A stretch of DNA of 47,006 nucleotides from Nitrospinaceae bacterium (GTDB lineage: Bacteria; Nitrospinota; Nitrospinia; Nitrospinales; JACRGP01): contig JAJDBB010000036.1 of assembly GCA_029261555.1 (NCBI GenBank), positions 1 through 47,006 of the forward strand. The letters run 5' to 3'. The notes under the pieces are model-generated. The model was not told the origin of the DNA and searched no databases. It was given only the letters and a program-made list of their open reading frames with translations. Positions 15,942 through 24,694 of the stretch are shown piece after piece. Position 1 is the first letter of the stretch, and every line of letters begins with the position of its first letter. The position numbers were made by a program, and so were the translations under genes.

Positions 15942-17522
15942 TCAGGTAGAGGAAACTTCCTCGGAATCCTCTTCTTCCTCTTCTTCCGATTCGCCTTCGC
16001 CCAGCATGCCGTATTCGTCGTCGTTCTCGGCAAAAAACTCGTCGTCGTCGCCCATAAGTTCGTTTTCCTCGAACTGATAATCCAGGTCTTCTTCCAGTTC
16101 CTGGGTTTTGGGCGTGGAGGGTAGGTCCTCCCAAACCACGACGCGGGAATTCCCCCGGTCGCAGATATAAAGTTTCCCCGGATCCTCTTCGTCTTCAGGA
16201 TCCTCGTCCAGATACAAACCATACGGATCGTTCAAGGTGAAGGCCGCGGCCTCGGCGTTGCGGTTGACCTTGCATTCCAAATAAGTTTTTTGACCAATCA
16301 CCAGATCGGCGGGTTGACCGTTTTCCGTGGGAATTTCGTTCCACATCAGAACGCGGTTGTTGCCGGTGTCCGAAACGAAAAGACCTTTGCGTCCGCAAAC
16401 CACGTCCGTCGGGAAATAGAGACCGGAGTCGCAAGACCTCTTGGCCCCCAGTCCGGCGTTAACGTCCCTGCTGAGCATGTCTTTTTGCCCGATGACCAAA
16501 TCCGCCGCGACGCCGTTTTCACGCGGCAACTTGTTCCAAATAAGAATGCGATTGTTGCCCTGGTCGACCACAAAAAGTTTTCCGCTTTCATCGTCGAAAA
16601 AAGCGGCGGTGGGGAAACTCAGGGTGTCCGGTCCGCACCGGTCGTAATCTCCATGGTTGGGTTCGCGCTCGTCCATTCCCGCTTGACCGAGGCAGACGTC
16701 TGCGTTCCAGCCGTTTTGAAACGGTTGTTTGTCCCAGATCAATATTCGATGATTGTCCTTGTCCGCGACGAAAACGGACTGATCGTTTCCCGAGCGCATT
16801 CCCATGGGGAAAAACAGGGATCCGGACCCGACAAATCCGCGACGGTTCGCCTCGTTGGTTTCGAGGTTGTCCTGACCCATTACCAGGTCGGGCGGTTCCC
16901 CGTCGTCGGAAGGAATTGTGTCCCATCGCAACGCGCGGTGGTTTCCGCTGTCGGCCACATAAAGTTTGCCGTCGATCACGCACACCCCGGCGGGGGCGGA
17001 AAGCGTATCGTCCTGCGACATGCTGATGGTGAATCCGTCCAGGCTCTCGTCTCCCAACCCGGAGGTCATTTCGTCCAGGGTGGTGGTGACGCCGCGATTT
17101 TCAAGGCAATCTGCAAAGTCTTCCTGGCCCAGGACCACGCTGGCGGGTTCGCCGTCTTCTTCGGGAATTTGATCCCAGATCAAAACTCGATGGTTGCCCC
17201 GGTCGGTGATGAAAAGCATTTGTCCGAATTTGGTAACCCACTGCGGCTCCATGAGGGTGTTGTCGCCGGGGTCGTCGGCTCCGCGATTGGCCTGACACAT
17301 GGAGAAATCGCCTTGCCCTAAAACCTGAACGGCTCCAACCTCCGTCTTTTCCTCGACCTCCTGCTCGTCGTCCTCAAACTCGTCCGCGTCCATTTCCTCC
17401 ATTTCGTCTTCATCAATCTCGACGAGCTGCTGGCCTTCTTCTTCGGAGTCTTCGGCTTCTTCCTCCTGGTTATTCAGAGCCTCTTCGGCTTCACCCTCGT
17501 TTTGCAATTCCTCTTCAGACAT
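15942..17522 (-). CDS. Acidic NHL-repeat beta-propeller protein
   Basis: The 526-residue protein has six tandem repeats carrying D-x-GN(H/N)R-hydrophobic-L-x-W followed by GxPADxVxGQ. Examples are DRGNHRVLIWDQIP and DTGNNRVLMWNEIP. Six such units predict a six-bladed NHL propeller. The N-terminal 60 residues and the C-terminal 50 are almost entirely Glu/Asp, and no signal peptide or membrane segment is visible. NHL propellers usually bind proteins, nucleic acid or ligands, and no catalytic site is evident. A GGAGG lies 11 bases before the ATG. The stop codon is part of a repeat. The gene is downstream of the NxrC-like cytochrome on the same strand, but 134 bases separate them. Confidence 0.8.
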   Translation of the reverse strand: MSEEELQNEGEAEEALNNQEEEAEDSEEEGQQLVEIDEDEMEEMDADEFEDDEQEVEEKTEVGAVQVLGQGDFSMCQANRGADDPGDNTLMEPQWVTKFGQMLFITDRGNHRVLIWDQIPEEDGEPASVVLGQEDFADCLENRGVTTTLDEMTSGLGDESLDGFTISMSQDDTLSAPAGVCVIDGKLYVADSGNHRALRWDTIPSDDGEPPDLVMGQDNLETNEANRRGFVGSGSLFFPMGMRSGNDQSVFVADKDNHRILIWDKQPFQNGWNADVCLGQAGMDEREPNHGDYDRCGPDTLSFPTAAFFDDESGKLFVVDQGNNRILIWNKLPRENGVAADLVIGQKDMLSRDVNAGLGAKRSCDSGLYFPTDVVCGRKGLFVSDTGNNRVLMWNEIPTENGQPADLVIGQKTYLECKVNRNAEAAAFTLNDPYGLYLDEDPEDEEDPGKLYICDRGNSRVVVWEDLPSTPKTQELEEDLDYQFEENELMGDDDEFFAENDDEYGMLGEGESEEEEEEDSEEVSST

Positions 17523-17656
17523 GTAAACAACCTCCAGAAATATTGACCCGCCAAAATCGCGTCGCGGTTCGGCGTTTGAAATATCTAATCCACATACGGG
17601 CCTGTTAATTATTACATAGATGTAATGCGGCGGTGTATTTTACACCGTAGAAACTC

Positions 17657-19303
17657 TCAGGGCAAATGCAACCTTTGCCACATTGAAACAACTTTCCTGC
17701 CGTTGCGATCCTGATGGGTTCCGTCCCAAATGGCAAAAGCCATCAGGATTGGAACGCCCTTTTTTAATAATTTCACGTCCCACTTGTTCAAAGACTTTAA
17801 CGGGCGGCTGAAAACCACGGTCCATTTGCCGTCTTTCCAAACGCCGTTGCCCGAGACGTTTTGCTTGGTCGTGGGTTGCGGGGTGAGCGTGCCGAATCCT
17901 TCGGCGTTCAACTCCTCCACCGGAGCCTCGCGGAACGGGTTGAGCGATTCCACGGGATTGACCTCGCCTCCAAAAATCATGACGTCCATGTCCTGCATGC
18001 CTTCGGTGGCGTATTCCAGACGTTTTTTGGTTTCGATTTCCTGTTGCCAGTCGGCTCGCCATTGCCAGATATTCACCACCTTGCCGCGGTTGCCCATGCC
18101 AAAAAACGGCTCGTTGTGGCCGTGCTTGTGTAACACCACGTCGCCGAGCGCAAACTCGACCGCCACTGCGTCTTTAAAATCCTGGTGCCGGCTGGAGGTT
18201 CGGTTGGGAGTAGGGTCGTCCCACTGGACCCGGACGCCAAGATTTTCCCCGTTGACCACCGCCTGAACCTGGATGCGGTTGATAGGATTTCTCCGGGCGT
18301 TCAGGGGAATTAGATGGACGACGTTTTTCGGAGCGCTTTTCCACATCTCGTGGTCGGGATCGGTTTCCACCGGCTCGGATATTTTTTTCGCGCGCAAATC
18401 AGTTTCATATTCCGCCTTTTGATGCTTCTCCGTTTTGACTCTGGAATGAAGAAAGGCGGCCAGGTTCCAACGCTCCTCATCCGCCAAATGACCGAAGGAC
18501 TTCATGGGCGTGCCGTCGATACCCGTGGTCAGGGTCATATAAATATCTTTTTTCCCGTAGCCCCATTTAAAGGTGTTTGGATTTTCCAGATCGTAAACGA
18601 ACAGGCGATGATCCCAAATGTCGTACAGCTGATCGGCCATGATTCCGTCGCCCTTTAGATCGGTTCCATGACAGCGGGCGCAACGCAATTCCCGGTACAG
18701 CTTCCCGCCTTTTTCGACGTCTTCGGACGCGGTGGGTGGAACAGATTTAACGACAATGGGAGAGCGCGGTTTTTCTTCCTGAAAGCGTTTGGAGAATTTT
18801 TTAACGTATTGAACGACCGCCTGGGTTTCTTCGTCGGACAAGGCGGCGCCCCAAGCGGGCATGGCCGTCCCGGGAATGCCGCGGGAAATGGTGCGGGCGA
18901 TATCTTCGTCCAGAGGCAGGGATCCCGAGGGGGTGGAGCGATGCTTGAAAATTCCCTTGCGAAAATCGCGCGCCCAAGGGAAAAGGTAATCGGTGGCCTT
19001 GCCGCCGCCGTTGCCGTCTAGCCCGTGGCAAAATCCACACATATGCTTGTACACGGTTTCGCCCAACGTTTTCCCAGGACCTCCGTGATCGTTGTGTTCC
19101 GTCTTGCCGAATACGCCGCGGGGCGGCGAGACATTTCCCTCCGTTCCGGCTTCGGACGAAGCCGACTCCTTATGCTCGGAACCGGAGTGCGCGAAAACGG
19201 ACCCCGCAAGCGCCAAGACGCCTACTAATGTCAGGATATATGGGGTGAGTTTAACGGACTGGTAATTTCGGGGTGGACAGGGAATACGCAACTTCATTTC
19301 CAT
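17657..19303 (-). CDS. Dihaem cytochrome c fused to an ethylbenzene-dehydrogenase-gamma-like haem b domain (NXR gamma-subunit candidate)
   Basis: The 548-residue protein has a signal peptide (hydrophobic core about 20-38, ending SVFAHS) and two class I cytochrome c domains. Their haem sites are CGFCH (89-93) and CARCH (208-212), with probable axial Met148 (GTAMP) and Met267 (GTPMKS). Residues about 318-548 resemble the haem b gamma subunit of DMSO-reductase-family enzymes, with GMGNRGKVVNIWQW (Met403) and DRNGRKVVSMWQ (Lys537) as likely axial-ligand segments. Such proteins are proposed as NXR gamma subunits (NxrC) carrying electrons from nitrite oxidation in the periplasm. No nxrA or nxrB is in the window, so the assignment is a family inference. 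The start overlaps the upstream small exported protein by 53 bases. Confidence 0.85.
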   Translation of the reverse strand: MEMKLRIPCPPRNYQSVKLTPYILTLVGVLALAGSVFAHSGSEHKESASSEAGTEGNVSPPRGVFGKTEHNDHGGPGKTLGETVYKHMCGFCHGLDGNGGGKATDYLFPWARDFRKGIFKHRSTPSGSLPLDEDIARTISRGIPGTAMPAWGAALSDEETQAVVQYVKKFSKRFQEEKPRSPIVVKSVPPTASEDVEKGGKLYRELRCARCHGTDLKGDGIMADQLYDIWDHRLFVYDLENPNTFKWGYGKKDIYMTLTTGIDGTPMKSFGHLADEERWNLAAFLHSRVKTEKHQKAEYETDLRAKKISEPVETDPDHEMWKSAPKNVVHLIPLNARRNPINRIQVQAVVNGENLGVRVQWDDPTPNRTSSRHQDFKDAVAVEFALGDVVLHKHGHNEPFFGMGNRGKVVNIWQWRADWQQEIETKKRLEYATEGMQDMDVMIFGGEVNPVESLNPFREAPVEELNAEGFGTLTPQPTTKQNVSGNGVWKDGKWTVVFSRPLKSLNKWDVKLLKKGVPILMAFAIWDGTHQDRNGRKVVSMWQRLHLP

Positions 19304-19829
19304 TCAATCCATCTTCCTGGACGTCGGCCCAGATTTTCTGGCAGTTTCGCCTGAAGTCGACGCCCAGGCAATAAAACATCGGATATCTATTTGCAAAGTA
19401 TATGACCGGATTCGATATGTACACGCTCAGCTTGTCGTAGCGGGCGATTTCAATCGCCTGATCGATAGCCAGCTCCTCGGAGGAAGCTTTCCGGACCACC
19501 TTGCGTATGACCATGTAATCCAGCGCGCCGTCGAGGTCCAGATCGTAAAAAGTGGAAATCATTCCGTTGACGCTCATCAACTCCCATCCCCGGTAACTGG
19601 GGGCTTTCCAGCCGGGTTCTTTGGGAATGATCGAGTCGGCGGAACCTTCGCCCGGAAAAAGCGTCTGGGTACTTGCCGTTCCCGCCCATACAAAAAAACA
19701 GGCCAGAATGCCAATGGTTCCCATCCAAATTTTTCCGGAATCGCTCAAAGAATATCGTCTCCCGAGGCGCATGTATTTATGGGTCCACACTAGCACAATT
19801 TCCGGCCCGATTAAAAACTTAAGTCCCAT
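19251..19829 (-). CDS. Exported protein of unknown function, upstream of the NxrC-like cytochrome
   Basis: The reading frame is up to 192 residues. A hydrophobic segment at about 36-53 (GTIGILACFFVWAG) looks like a signal peptide, so the true start may be the ATG at 19724, with those at 19772 or 19829 as alternatives. The mature part of about 135 residues has FYDLDLDGALDYMVI, reminiscent of a single FG-GAP/EF-hand-like D-x-D-x-D-G unit, and two cysteines near the C-terminus (FYCLGVDFRRNC). No family was recognised. The 53-base overlap with the cytochrome gene suggests they are co-expressed and that this protein may help assemble or accompany it in the periplasm. Confidence 0.6.
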   Translation of the reverse strand: MGLKFLIGPEIVLVWTHKYMRLGRRYSLSDSGKIWMGTIGILACFFVWAGTASTQTLFPGEGSADSIIPKEPGWKAPSYRGWELMSVNGMISTFYDLDLDGALDYMVIRKVVRKASSEELAIDQAIEIARYDKLSVYISNPVIYFANRYPMFYCLGVDFRRNCQKIWADVQEDGLNGNEVAYSLSTPKLPVR

Positions 19830-19926
19830 CTGAATTATTAAAAAATTTTAATCTTCCGCTTTCTTCCGCTATCCGGAGACGGGGAATCTTCATGAACCAA
19901 ATCTGATTTTGGCCGCCTCCCTGGGA

Positions 19927-21354
19927 TCATGATTTTTTCCTGAAAAGTAAAAACCCGTCTTCGTCTATCAACAACTCGTGTCGTTTGTCGGTTTTCAATT
20001 GCCTGAGAAATTTTTGGTAATCATGCGGACTTTGAGGCCACTGATTGCCTTTGGTATCCAGCAATGCGTAGTCAGCTTCCATACCCTCGTCGGGATAGAC
20101 GTAAATTTTCCTTCGTCTTTCAATATGGGGAAGCAAGTTGGCCTGCGCGGACACGGAAACTTCGGAAGGAATTTTTTTGATGATTTCATGTCCCCTCACA
20201 TGATGCTGGGTCACGGCGATTCGGGACGGCCTCAAGAGTTGCCACAAGGAACTGTTGGCCAGGTTGATTATCAAAATTGTGCAACACAAAATAGTTAACG
20301 CTTTCTTTTTATCAACGAAAAACCTTTGCCGCAAGTTGGCCAGTCCATAAACCAACGCTATAAATAAAAATGGAATGATGGGGGAGGCGTAATACAGGCC
20401 AAGACCTTTTTGCAAACTGGAACCGCTGACAAAATTCGCAAAAAACGGCAGGAGCGTTGGCAAAAAGGCCGATGGACTGGCTAGGGGAATGAACAGCAAA
20501 CACCCCAACATATTGAAAAATGTTTTGACGGACAAGGGATTGAACACAGCCGCCAGAGCATTTCCCGGCTGAGTCAGAAAGGCCGTCGCCATTGCGGAAA
20601 AACTATTCCCAAAACCGCCGTAAATCCCGGCGGAGCTGAAATAAAAAATGTCTTTGGTAGAACTCAACACATCGGACGTCATCAGATTTTTGGCGACGGC
20701 AAACCATAAAACGGAAAGGACAATCGTGACGGCGCCGATCTTTTTTTCTTTCAGGAACCAGAAAATAAAAACCCCGAAAGGAACCATATACAACGAAACG
20801 TCTTCCTTGACGCAAAGCGCGAGAGCAAAAAACAGGTAATACAGACGGTATCTTTTTTTGACTAGAAAATAAAACGCCGAAAAAATAAAAAGCGGCTCCA
20901 TCGTCTCCATATGGAAATCGTACATGACCGCCGTGCTCAATTTCCGGTACAACAGGTAGCTGACGGCCAGGATCAGAGCGATTTTGGCGTCGCCAAGTTT
21001 CCATTTCGCGATGTGATAAAAAGGAACCGCGGACAGGCCGACGCAAACGACCTGCAATAAAATCAGGGTAGCGGGATCGTTGTAGATCAGGTAAAAGGGA
21101 ACGACTAAAAATAAGATCGGGGAAAAATGCAGGGCTAGAAAACTCTGGTCCCAATAAAAATGCTGGTACAGCAGGGTCCCGTCCAGAGTATTGGCGATGG
21201 AATAGTCAAACAGGCTCAGATCCAGAGCGCTGGTCCTGAAAATGTAATGGCGGACGACGCGGATCAGTCCAAACACGACGATCCAGATTACCGCGACTAT
21301 CCAAACGGGATTTTGCTTCAGCCAATTCTTCAGCGAATAAAATAGGCTTTGCAA
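19927..21354 (-). CDS. DUF2079 family multi-spanning membrane protein
   Basis: This is a polytopic protein of about 475 residues with roughly ten hydrophobic helices and a C-terminal soluble part of about 110 residues. DUF2079 hallmarks near the N-terminus are the aspartate-rich SALDLSLFDYSIANTL and the following HFSPILFLVVPFY. The family resembles GT-C glycosyltransferases, but the substrate and activity are not established. The open frame extends upstream through the glucan phosphorylase gene as a shadow with arginine-rich non-membrane sequence. The start is therefore probably the TTG at 21354, inside the last codons of that gene (25-base overlap). This start is uncertain. Confidence 0.75.
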   Translation of the reverse strand: MQSLFYSLKNWLKQNPVWIVAVIWIVVFGLIRVVRHYIFRTSALDLSLFDYSIANTLDGTLLYQHFYWDQSFLALHFSPILFLVVPFYLIYNDPATLILLQVVCVGLSAVPFYHIAKWKLGDAKIALILAVSYLLYRKLSTAVMYDFHMETMEPLFIFSAFYFLVKKRYRLYYLFFALALCVKEDVSLYMVPFGVFIFWFLKEKKIGAVTIVLSVLWFAVAKNLMTSDVLSSTKDIFYFSSAGIYGGFGNSFSAMATAFLTQPGNALAAVFNPLSVKTFFNMLGCLLFIPLASPSAFLPTLLPFFANFVSGSSLQKGLGLYYASPIIPFLFIALVYGLANLRQRFFVDKKKALTILCCTILIINLANSSLWQLLRPSRIAVTQHHVRGHEIIKKIPSEVSVSAQANLLPHIERRRKIYVYPDEGMEADYALLDTKGNQWPQSPHDYQKFLRQLKTDKRHELLIDEDGFLLFRKKS

Positions 21355-23075
21355 ACATATTGCTCCATTTGCCGGTGAGTGTTGAAGAAGGAAGCGTTGA
21401 CGCCAATGGCGTAACTTTGCATCTGGATCCAGCGCTCGCGGTTTTCGTAATAGGTTGGAACCACGATGGACTCCATTTTTTCGTACAGGCTTTCGGAGTC
21501 GTGCCGGTCGAGCTCTTCGCGATCCAAATCCGAACGCGGGTCGACGTCGCCGATGGCCCAGCCGGTGACGCCTTCGATGCACCCTTCCACCCACCAACCG
21601 TCCAGGATGCTGAGGTTCAAGACGCCGTTCAGCGCCGCTTTCATGCCGCTGGTGCCGGAGGCCTCGTGCGGACGCAGGGGAGTGTTGACCCAGACGTCGA
21701 CGCCGCCGGTGATCAAATACCCCAGGCGCATATTGTAATCGGGCAGATAGACCAGTTTCAGTTTTTTGCTCCGCTTTTTTATTTCATCGTTAAATTGATG
21801 AATGTCCCGGATCAGGGCTTTTCCCGCCTGGTCCTGGGGATGGGATTTTCCGGCGAAAACTATTTGAAGCCCGTCGCAGTTCTCCGCAATCTCAATCAGG
21901 CGGTCCAGATCGTTGAACATCAACGTCGCCCGTTTGTAAGCGGCGGCGCGGCGGGCGAATCCCAGAGTCAGAATTTCCGGATCAAATTTTTCACCGGACA
22001 CGCGTGCGATTTCCTCCATCAGATTCTTTTTGCTTTCCATATGGGCGGCCCAAATGTCCGCCAGCGGTATATTCATGGCATGCCGCAAATATTTTGGATC
22101 CTTGGCCCAAAGTTTGATCGATTGGTCGAAAAGTTTCTTGAAAGCCGTGTGGGTCCAGGTGGGGACATGGATTCCATTGGTGATGAAATCGATATCGCGT
22201 CCGGGAAACATGTTCCTTGAAACATCGCCGTGCATTTGTGCCACTCCGTTGGCAAACCGGCTGAGGTTCAACCCAAGGGTGGTCATATTCAGGTCGTTTT
22301 CTCCGCCAATTTTCTTTAGAGCCTTGAGGGGCATATTGACGTTCAAGGTTTTCTCAACCAGGTCGTAGGAAAATTTGTCGTGTCCGGCGGCAACGGGAGT
22401 GTGGGTGGTGAACACGCACAGGTTTTTGACTTTTTCGAAATCCCACAACGTGTCCTCGTCCCAGGTCTCGAGGATATTGCGCTGGCTCTCGCGCAACAGT
22501 TCCAAAGTGAGGAGCGCGGAATGCCCCTCGTTCATGTGGAAGGTGTGGATTTTATGACAGCCGATGGCCCGCAGATACTTGACGCCGCCGATTCCCAGCA
22601 GAATTTCCTGCTTGAGCCGAAATTCCTGACCCCCCGCGTACAGCGAACTGGTGAGCGCCCGGTCGCGCTCGTCGTTTTCCGGCAACTGGGTATCCAAAAA
22701 TATTATGGGAACCCGATGGCCGTCGAGTCCTGTGTACACATAAAGCCAGCCCTGAACGGAAACGTCCCGGCCCTGGATTTCCTGAATAACGATTTTCGTC
22801 GGCAGGAGCTTCAGTTTGTCCGCGGGGTTCCATTCTATCGGGCTTTCCACCTGCTCGCCCTTATCGTTGATGGACTGGCTGAAATATCCCTGATGATAAA
22901 GCAGGCTGACTCCGACGACGGGCAAACTCAGGTCGGCGCAGGATTTCAGAGTGTCGCCGGCAAGAACTCCCAAACCGCCGCTGTAGGTATAAACGCCGGT
23001 TTCAAGGCCGATTTCCATACTGAAATAGGCGATCCCGGGATCGAAATTGACGAGGTCTGGCTGAACTGAATTCAT
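21330..23075 (-). CDS. glgP: Alpha-glucan phosphorylase (GT35, short form)
   Basis: The 581-residue protein is shorter than classical phosphorylases (about 800) and matches the short bacterial/archaeal type. It opens with AYFSMEIGLE and YSGGLGVLAGDTLKS, has FHMNEGHSALL in the middle and carries the PLP site in EASGTSGMKAALNG, with Lys479 as the Schiff-base lysine. It releases glucose-1-phosphate from glycogen-type glucans using phosphate. No allosteric N-terminal region is present. It follows the STAS gene by 28 bases and overlaps the DUF2079 gene, so these may be one transcription unit. Confidence 0.95.
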   Translation of the reverse strand: MNSVQPDLVNFDPGIAYFSMEIGLETGVYTYSGGLGVLAGDTLKSCADLSLPVVGVSLLYHQGYFSQSINDKGEQVESPIEWNPADKLKLLPTKIVIQEIQGRDVSVQGWLYVYTGLDGHRVPIIFLDTQLPENDERDRALTSSLYAGGQEFRLKQEILLGIGGVKYLRAIGCHKIHTFHMNEGHSALLTLELLRESQRNILETWDEDTLWDFEKVKNLCVFTTHTPVAAGHDKFSYDLVEKTLNVNMPLKALKKIGGENDLNMTTLGLNLSRFANGVAQMHGDVSRNMFPGRDIDFITNGIHVPTWTHTAFKKLFDQSIKLWAKDPKYLRHAMNIPLADIWAAHMESKKNLMEEIARVSGEKFDPEILTLGFARRAAAYKRATLMFNDLDRLIEIAENCDGLQIVFAGKSHPQDQAGKALIRDIHQFNDEIKKRSKKLKLVYLPDYNMRLGYLITGGVDVWVNTPLRPHEASGTSGMKAALNGVLNLSILDGWWVEGCIEGVTGWAIGDVDPRSDLDREELDRHDSESLYEKMESIVVPTYYENRERWIQMQSYAIGVNASFFNTHRQMEQYVCKAYFIR

Positions 23076-23103
23076 GTTTTTATTAAAATTGAAGGGAGAA
23101 AAT

Positions 23104-23484
23104 TTAGGAAGAATGGTCGGTCATGGCGGCGGCGACGTCGGGGTACAATTCAAAAACTTCGTGGAGCTTGGCCATATCAAAAACTTCTTTTGGGGCGCCC
23201 GTCAAATGGACCAGCAGAAAATAACCGCCGAGTTTTTTCACCTTTTGGCGGCTATGGAGAAAGGCGCTGATGGTCGAGCTGTCCAGGTAACTCACTTTTT
23301 CCAGGTTGATAATGAACTTAAAAAACCCGCGACTGACGTAGGCGTCGATTAATTTCTCCAACTCGCCGGAATTGTAAATATCAAGTTGGCCTTTCAGGTC
23401 GAAAATAACAAAATCATTCTCGTCCCGGCAGTCGATATTTATCTTTCCCATCAATCCCAGAATTTCTTTATGGATATTTTCCAT
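23104..23484 (-). CDS. STAS domain protein (anti-sigma factor antagonist-like)
   Basis: The 126-residue single STAS domain has a conserved core, FKFIINLEKVSYLDSSTISAFL. The phosphorylatable serine follows the aspartate in DSS (Asp68, Ser69), as in SpoIIAA/RsbV-type antagonists. It would act in a partner-switching cascade with an anti-sigma kinase, but no such kinase or PP2C phosphatase is adjacent. The ATG at 23484 starts 2 bases after the stop codon of the SxtJ-like gene, so translation is probably coupled. A TTG at 23490 is an alternative start. Confidence 0.85.
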   Translation of the reverse strand: MENIHKEILGLMGKINIDCRDENDFVIFDLKGQLDIYNSGELEKLIDAYVSRGFFKFIINLEKVSYLDSSTISAFLHSRQKVKKLGGYFLLVHLTGAPKEVFDMAKLHEVFELYPDVAAAMTDHSS

Positions 23485-23486
23485 GA

Positions 23487-23879
23487 TCAAAATTGCCGTT
23501 CAAACCTTTTGGGGTCGTCGCCCTGCGGTTCGTGCGCCACCCAGTATGTTTCGGCGTCGGGTTCTGGTTTGCGTTTCATGGGATCCTTGCCTAACAGCGC
23601 GAAGACAAAACGGACGGGGGTGAACACCGCGTAATACATCAGGCCGAGAATCAGTTTGGCGTTGAAAGCGCCGATGACTTCCGCGAACCGCATCCAGCGG
23701 CGATGGACGCCTTTCAGCGTGCAAGGAAAAAGAGCGCCCGTAATCAAAAACGCAAACGATAAAAAACCCAACGCCAACCCAAATTTAACGGCGCCCTTAT
23801 AGCCCGCCAGAAGCGCGAATAAAGCGAAGGCCGTCGCCATTGTGAAACCAAATTGTCTCAGTTGTTTTTCGGATTCCAC
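23487..23879 (-). CDS. SxtJ-like small membrane protein
   Basis: The 130-residue protein has hydrophobic segments at about 12-27 and 31-49 and a third at about 75-95. The pattern (ESEKQLRQFG N-terminus, two helices, RRWMRFAEVIGAFN, then VFTPVRF) fits the SxtJ family, named from cyanobacterial saxitoxin clusters but widespread next to surface-sugar genes. The function is unknown. The start is a GTG with AGGGG upstream. It overlaps or abuts the STAS gene downstream. The downstream neighbour of phnC is 65 bases away on the same strand. Confidence 0.7.
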   Translation of the reverse strand: MESEKQLRQFGFTMATAFALFALLAGYKGAVKFGLALGFLSFAFLITGALFPCTLKGVHRRWMRFAEVIGAFNAKLILGLMYYAVFTPVRFVFALLGKDPMKRKPEPDAETYWVAHEPQGDDPKRFERQF

Positions 23880-23944
23880 GGTTCCCCTAGTATTAAATTA
23901 AACGACTCTCATCATATCCAAACTCATGCAGGAAACAAGGGAAA

Positions 23945-24688
23945 TCACTCCGGACTTTTGGTCGTTCCGTACAAATCCAGAGTCTCGGGAAACTTCGTCG
24001 ACTGACCGTCGTAGAGCGCCCTCCCGGCTTTCAACGCCAGAATTCTGGAGGCGTAGCGTTTCGCCAGATCCGGCAAATGCAGGTTGCAGATCACGGCGAC
24101 TCCGTCCCTGGAATTGATCTCGCGCAGAATCTCCATGATATTTTCGCTGGCTGTGGGATCCAGGCTGGCAACCGGTTCGTCGGCCAGCAATAATTTTGGA
24201 TTCTGCATCAAGGCGCGGGCGATGCCGACGCGCTGTTGTTGTCCCCCGCTGAGCGTTCCCGCCTTTTGCCTGAGCTTGCCGGAAAGCCCCATGCGTTCCA
24301 GGTTGCGGCAGGCCTGCTCGACGGCGGCGGGGGGAAAACGGTTGAAAATCCCGGCGAGCGGCGACACGCTTCCCAAGCTTCCCGTCAACACGTTGGTGAG
24401 GGTCGTCGCTCGGGGGATCAGATTATAATTTTGAAAAATCATCCCTATTTTCCGGCGGGCTTCACGCAGGCGGCCCCCTTCGAGCGCCGTGAGGTCTTCG
24501 CCTTCAAAAAATATTTTCCCTGCGCTGGGTTCGATCAGTCGATTGACGCATCTCAGGAAGGTCGATTTGCCCGATCCGCTTTTGCCCAGCACGGCGACAA
24601 ACTCTCCGGGTTGAATTTCAAAAGAAACGTCCGCGAGCGCCTGGGTTCCATCGTCGTAAGTTTTGCTCAAATTTTCGATTCGGAGCAT
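23945..24688 (-). CDS. phnC: Phosphonate/phosphite-type ABC transporter ATP-binding protein
   Basis: The 247-residue ATPase has Walker A LGKSGSGKS at 34-42, Q-loop FQNYNLIP, signature LSGGQQQR at 146-153 and Walker B LLLADEP at 166-172. The QNYNLIPRxTxLxNVLxGxLG segment is characteristic of PhnC. With the PhnD-like binding protein encoded upstream it would import phosphonate, phosphite or phosphate. No phnE permease follows; the next genes are SxtJ-like and STAS. The ATG lies only a few bases downstream of a palindromic repeat and shows no Shine-Dalgarno sequence. Confidence 0.9.
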   Translation of the reverse strand: MLRIENLSKTYDDGTQALADVSFEIQPGEFVAVLGKSGSGKSTFLRCVNRLIEPSAGKIFFEGEDLTALEGGRLREARRKIGMIFQNYNLIPRATTLTNVLTGSLGSVSPLAGIFNRFPPAAVEQACRNLERMGLSGKLRQKAGTLSGGQQQRVGIARALMQNPKLLLADEPVASLDPTASENIMEILREINSRDGVAVICNLHLPDLAKRYASRILALKAGRALYDGQSTKFPETLDLYGTTKSPE

Positions 24689-24694
24689 AAGAGA

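Noticed and set aside
16290-17321. A 343-codon plus-strand frame inside the NHL gene
   Set aside because: It mirrors the NHL repeats in another frame, shows no independent start signal, and the NHL frame is clearly coding.
21355-21597. N-terminal extension of the DUF2079 protein
   Set aside because: It is the frame-shifted shadow of the glucan phosphorylase gene (Arg-rich, no membrane character), so the start was moved to the TTG at 21354.
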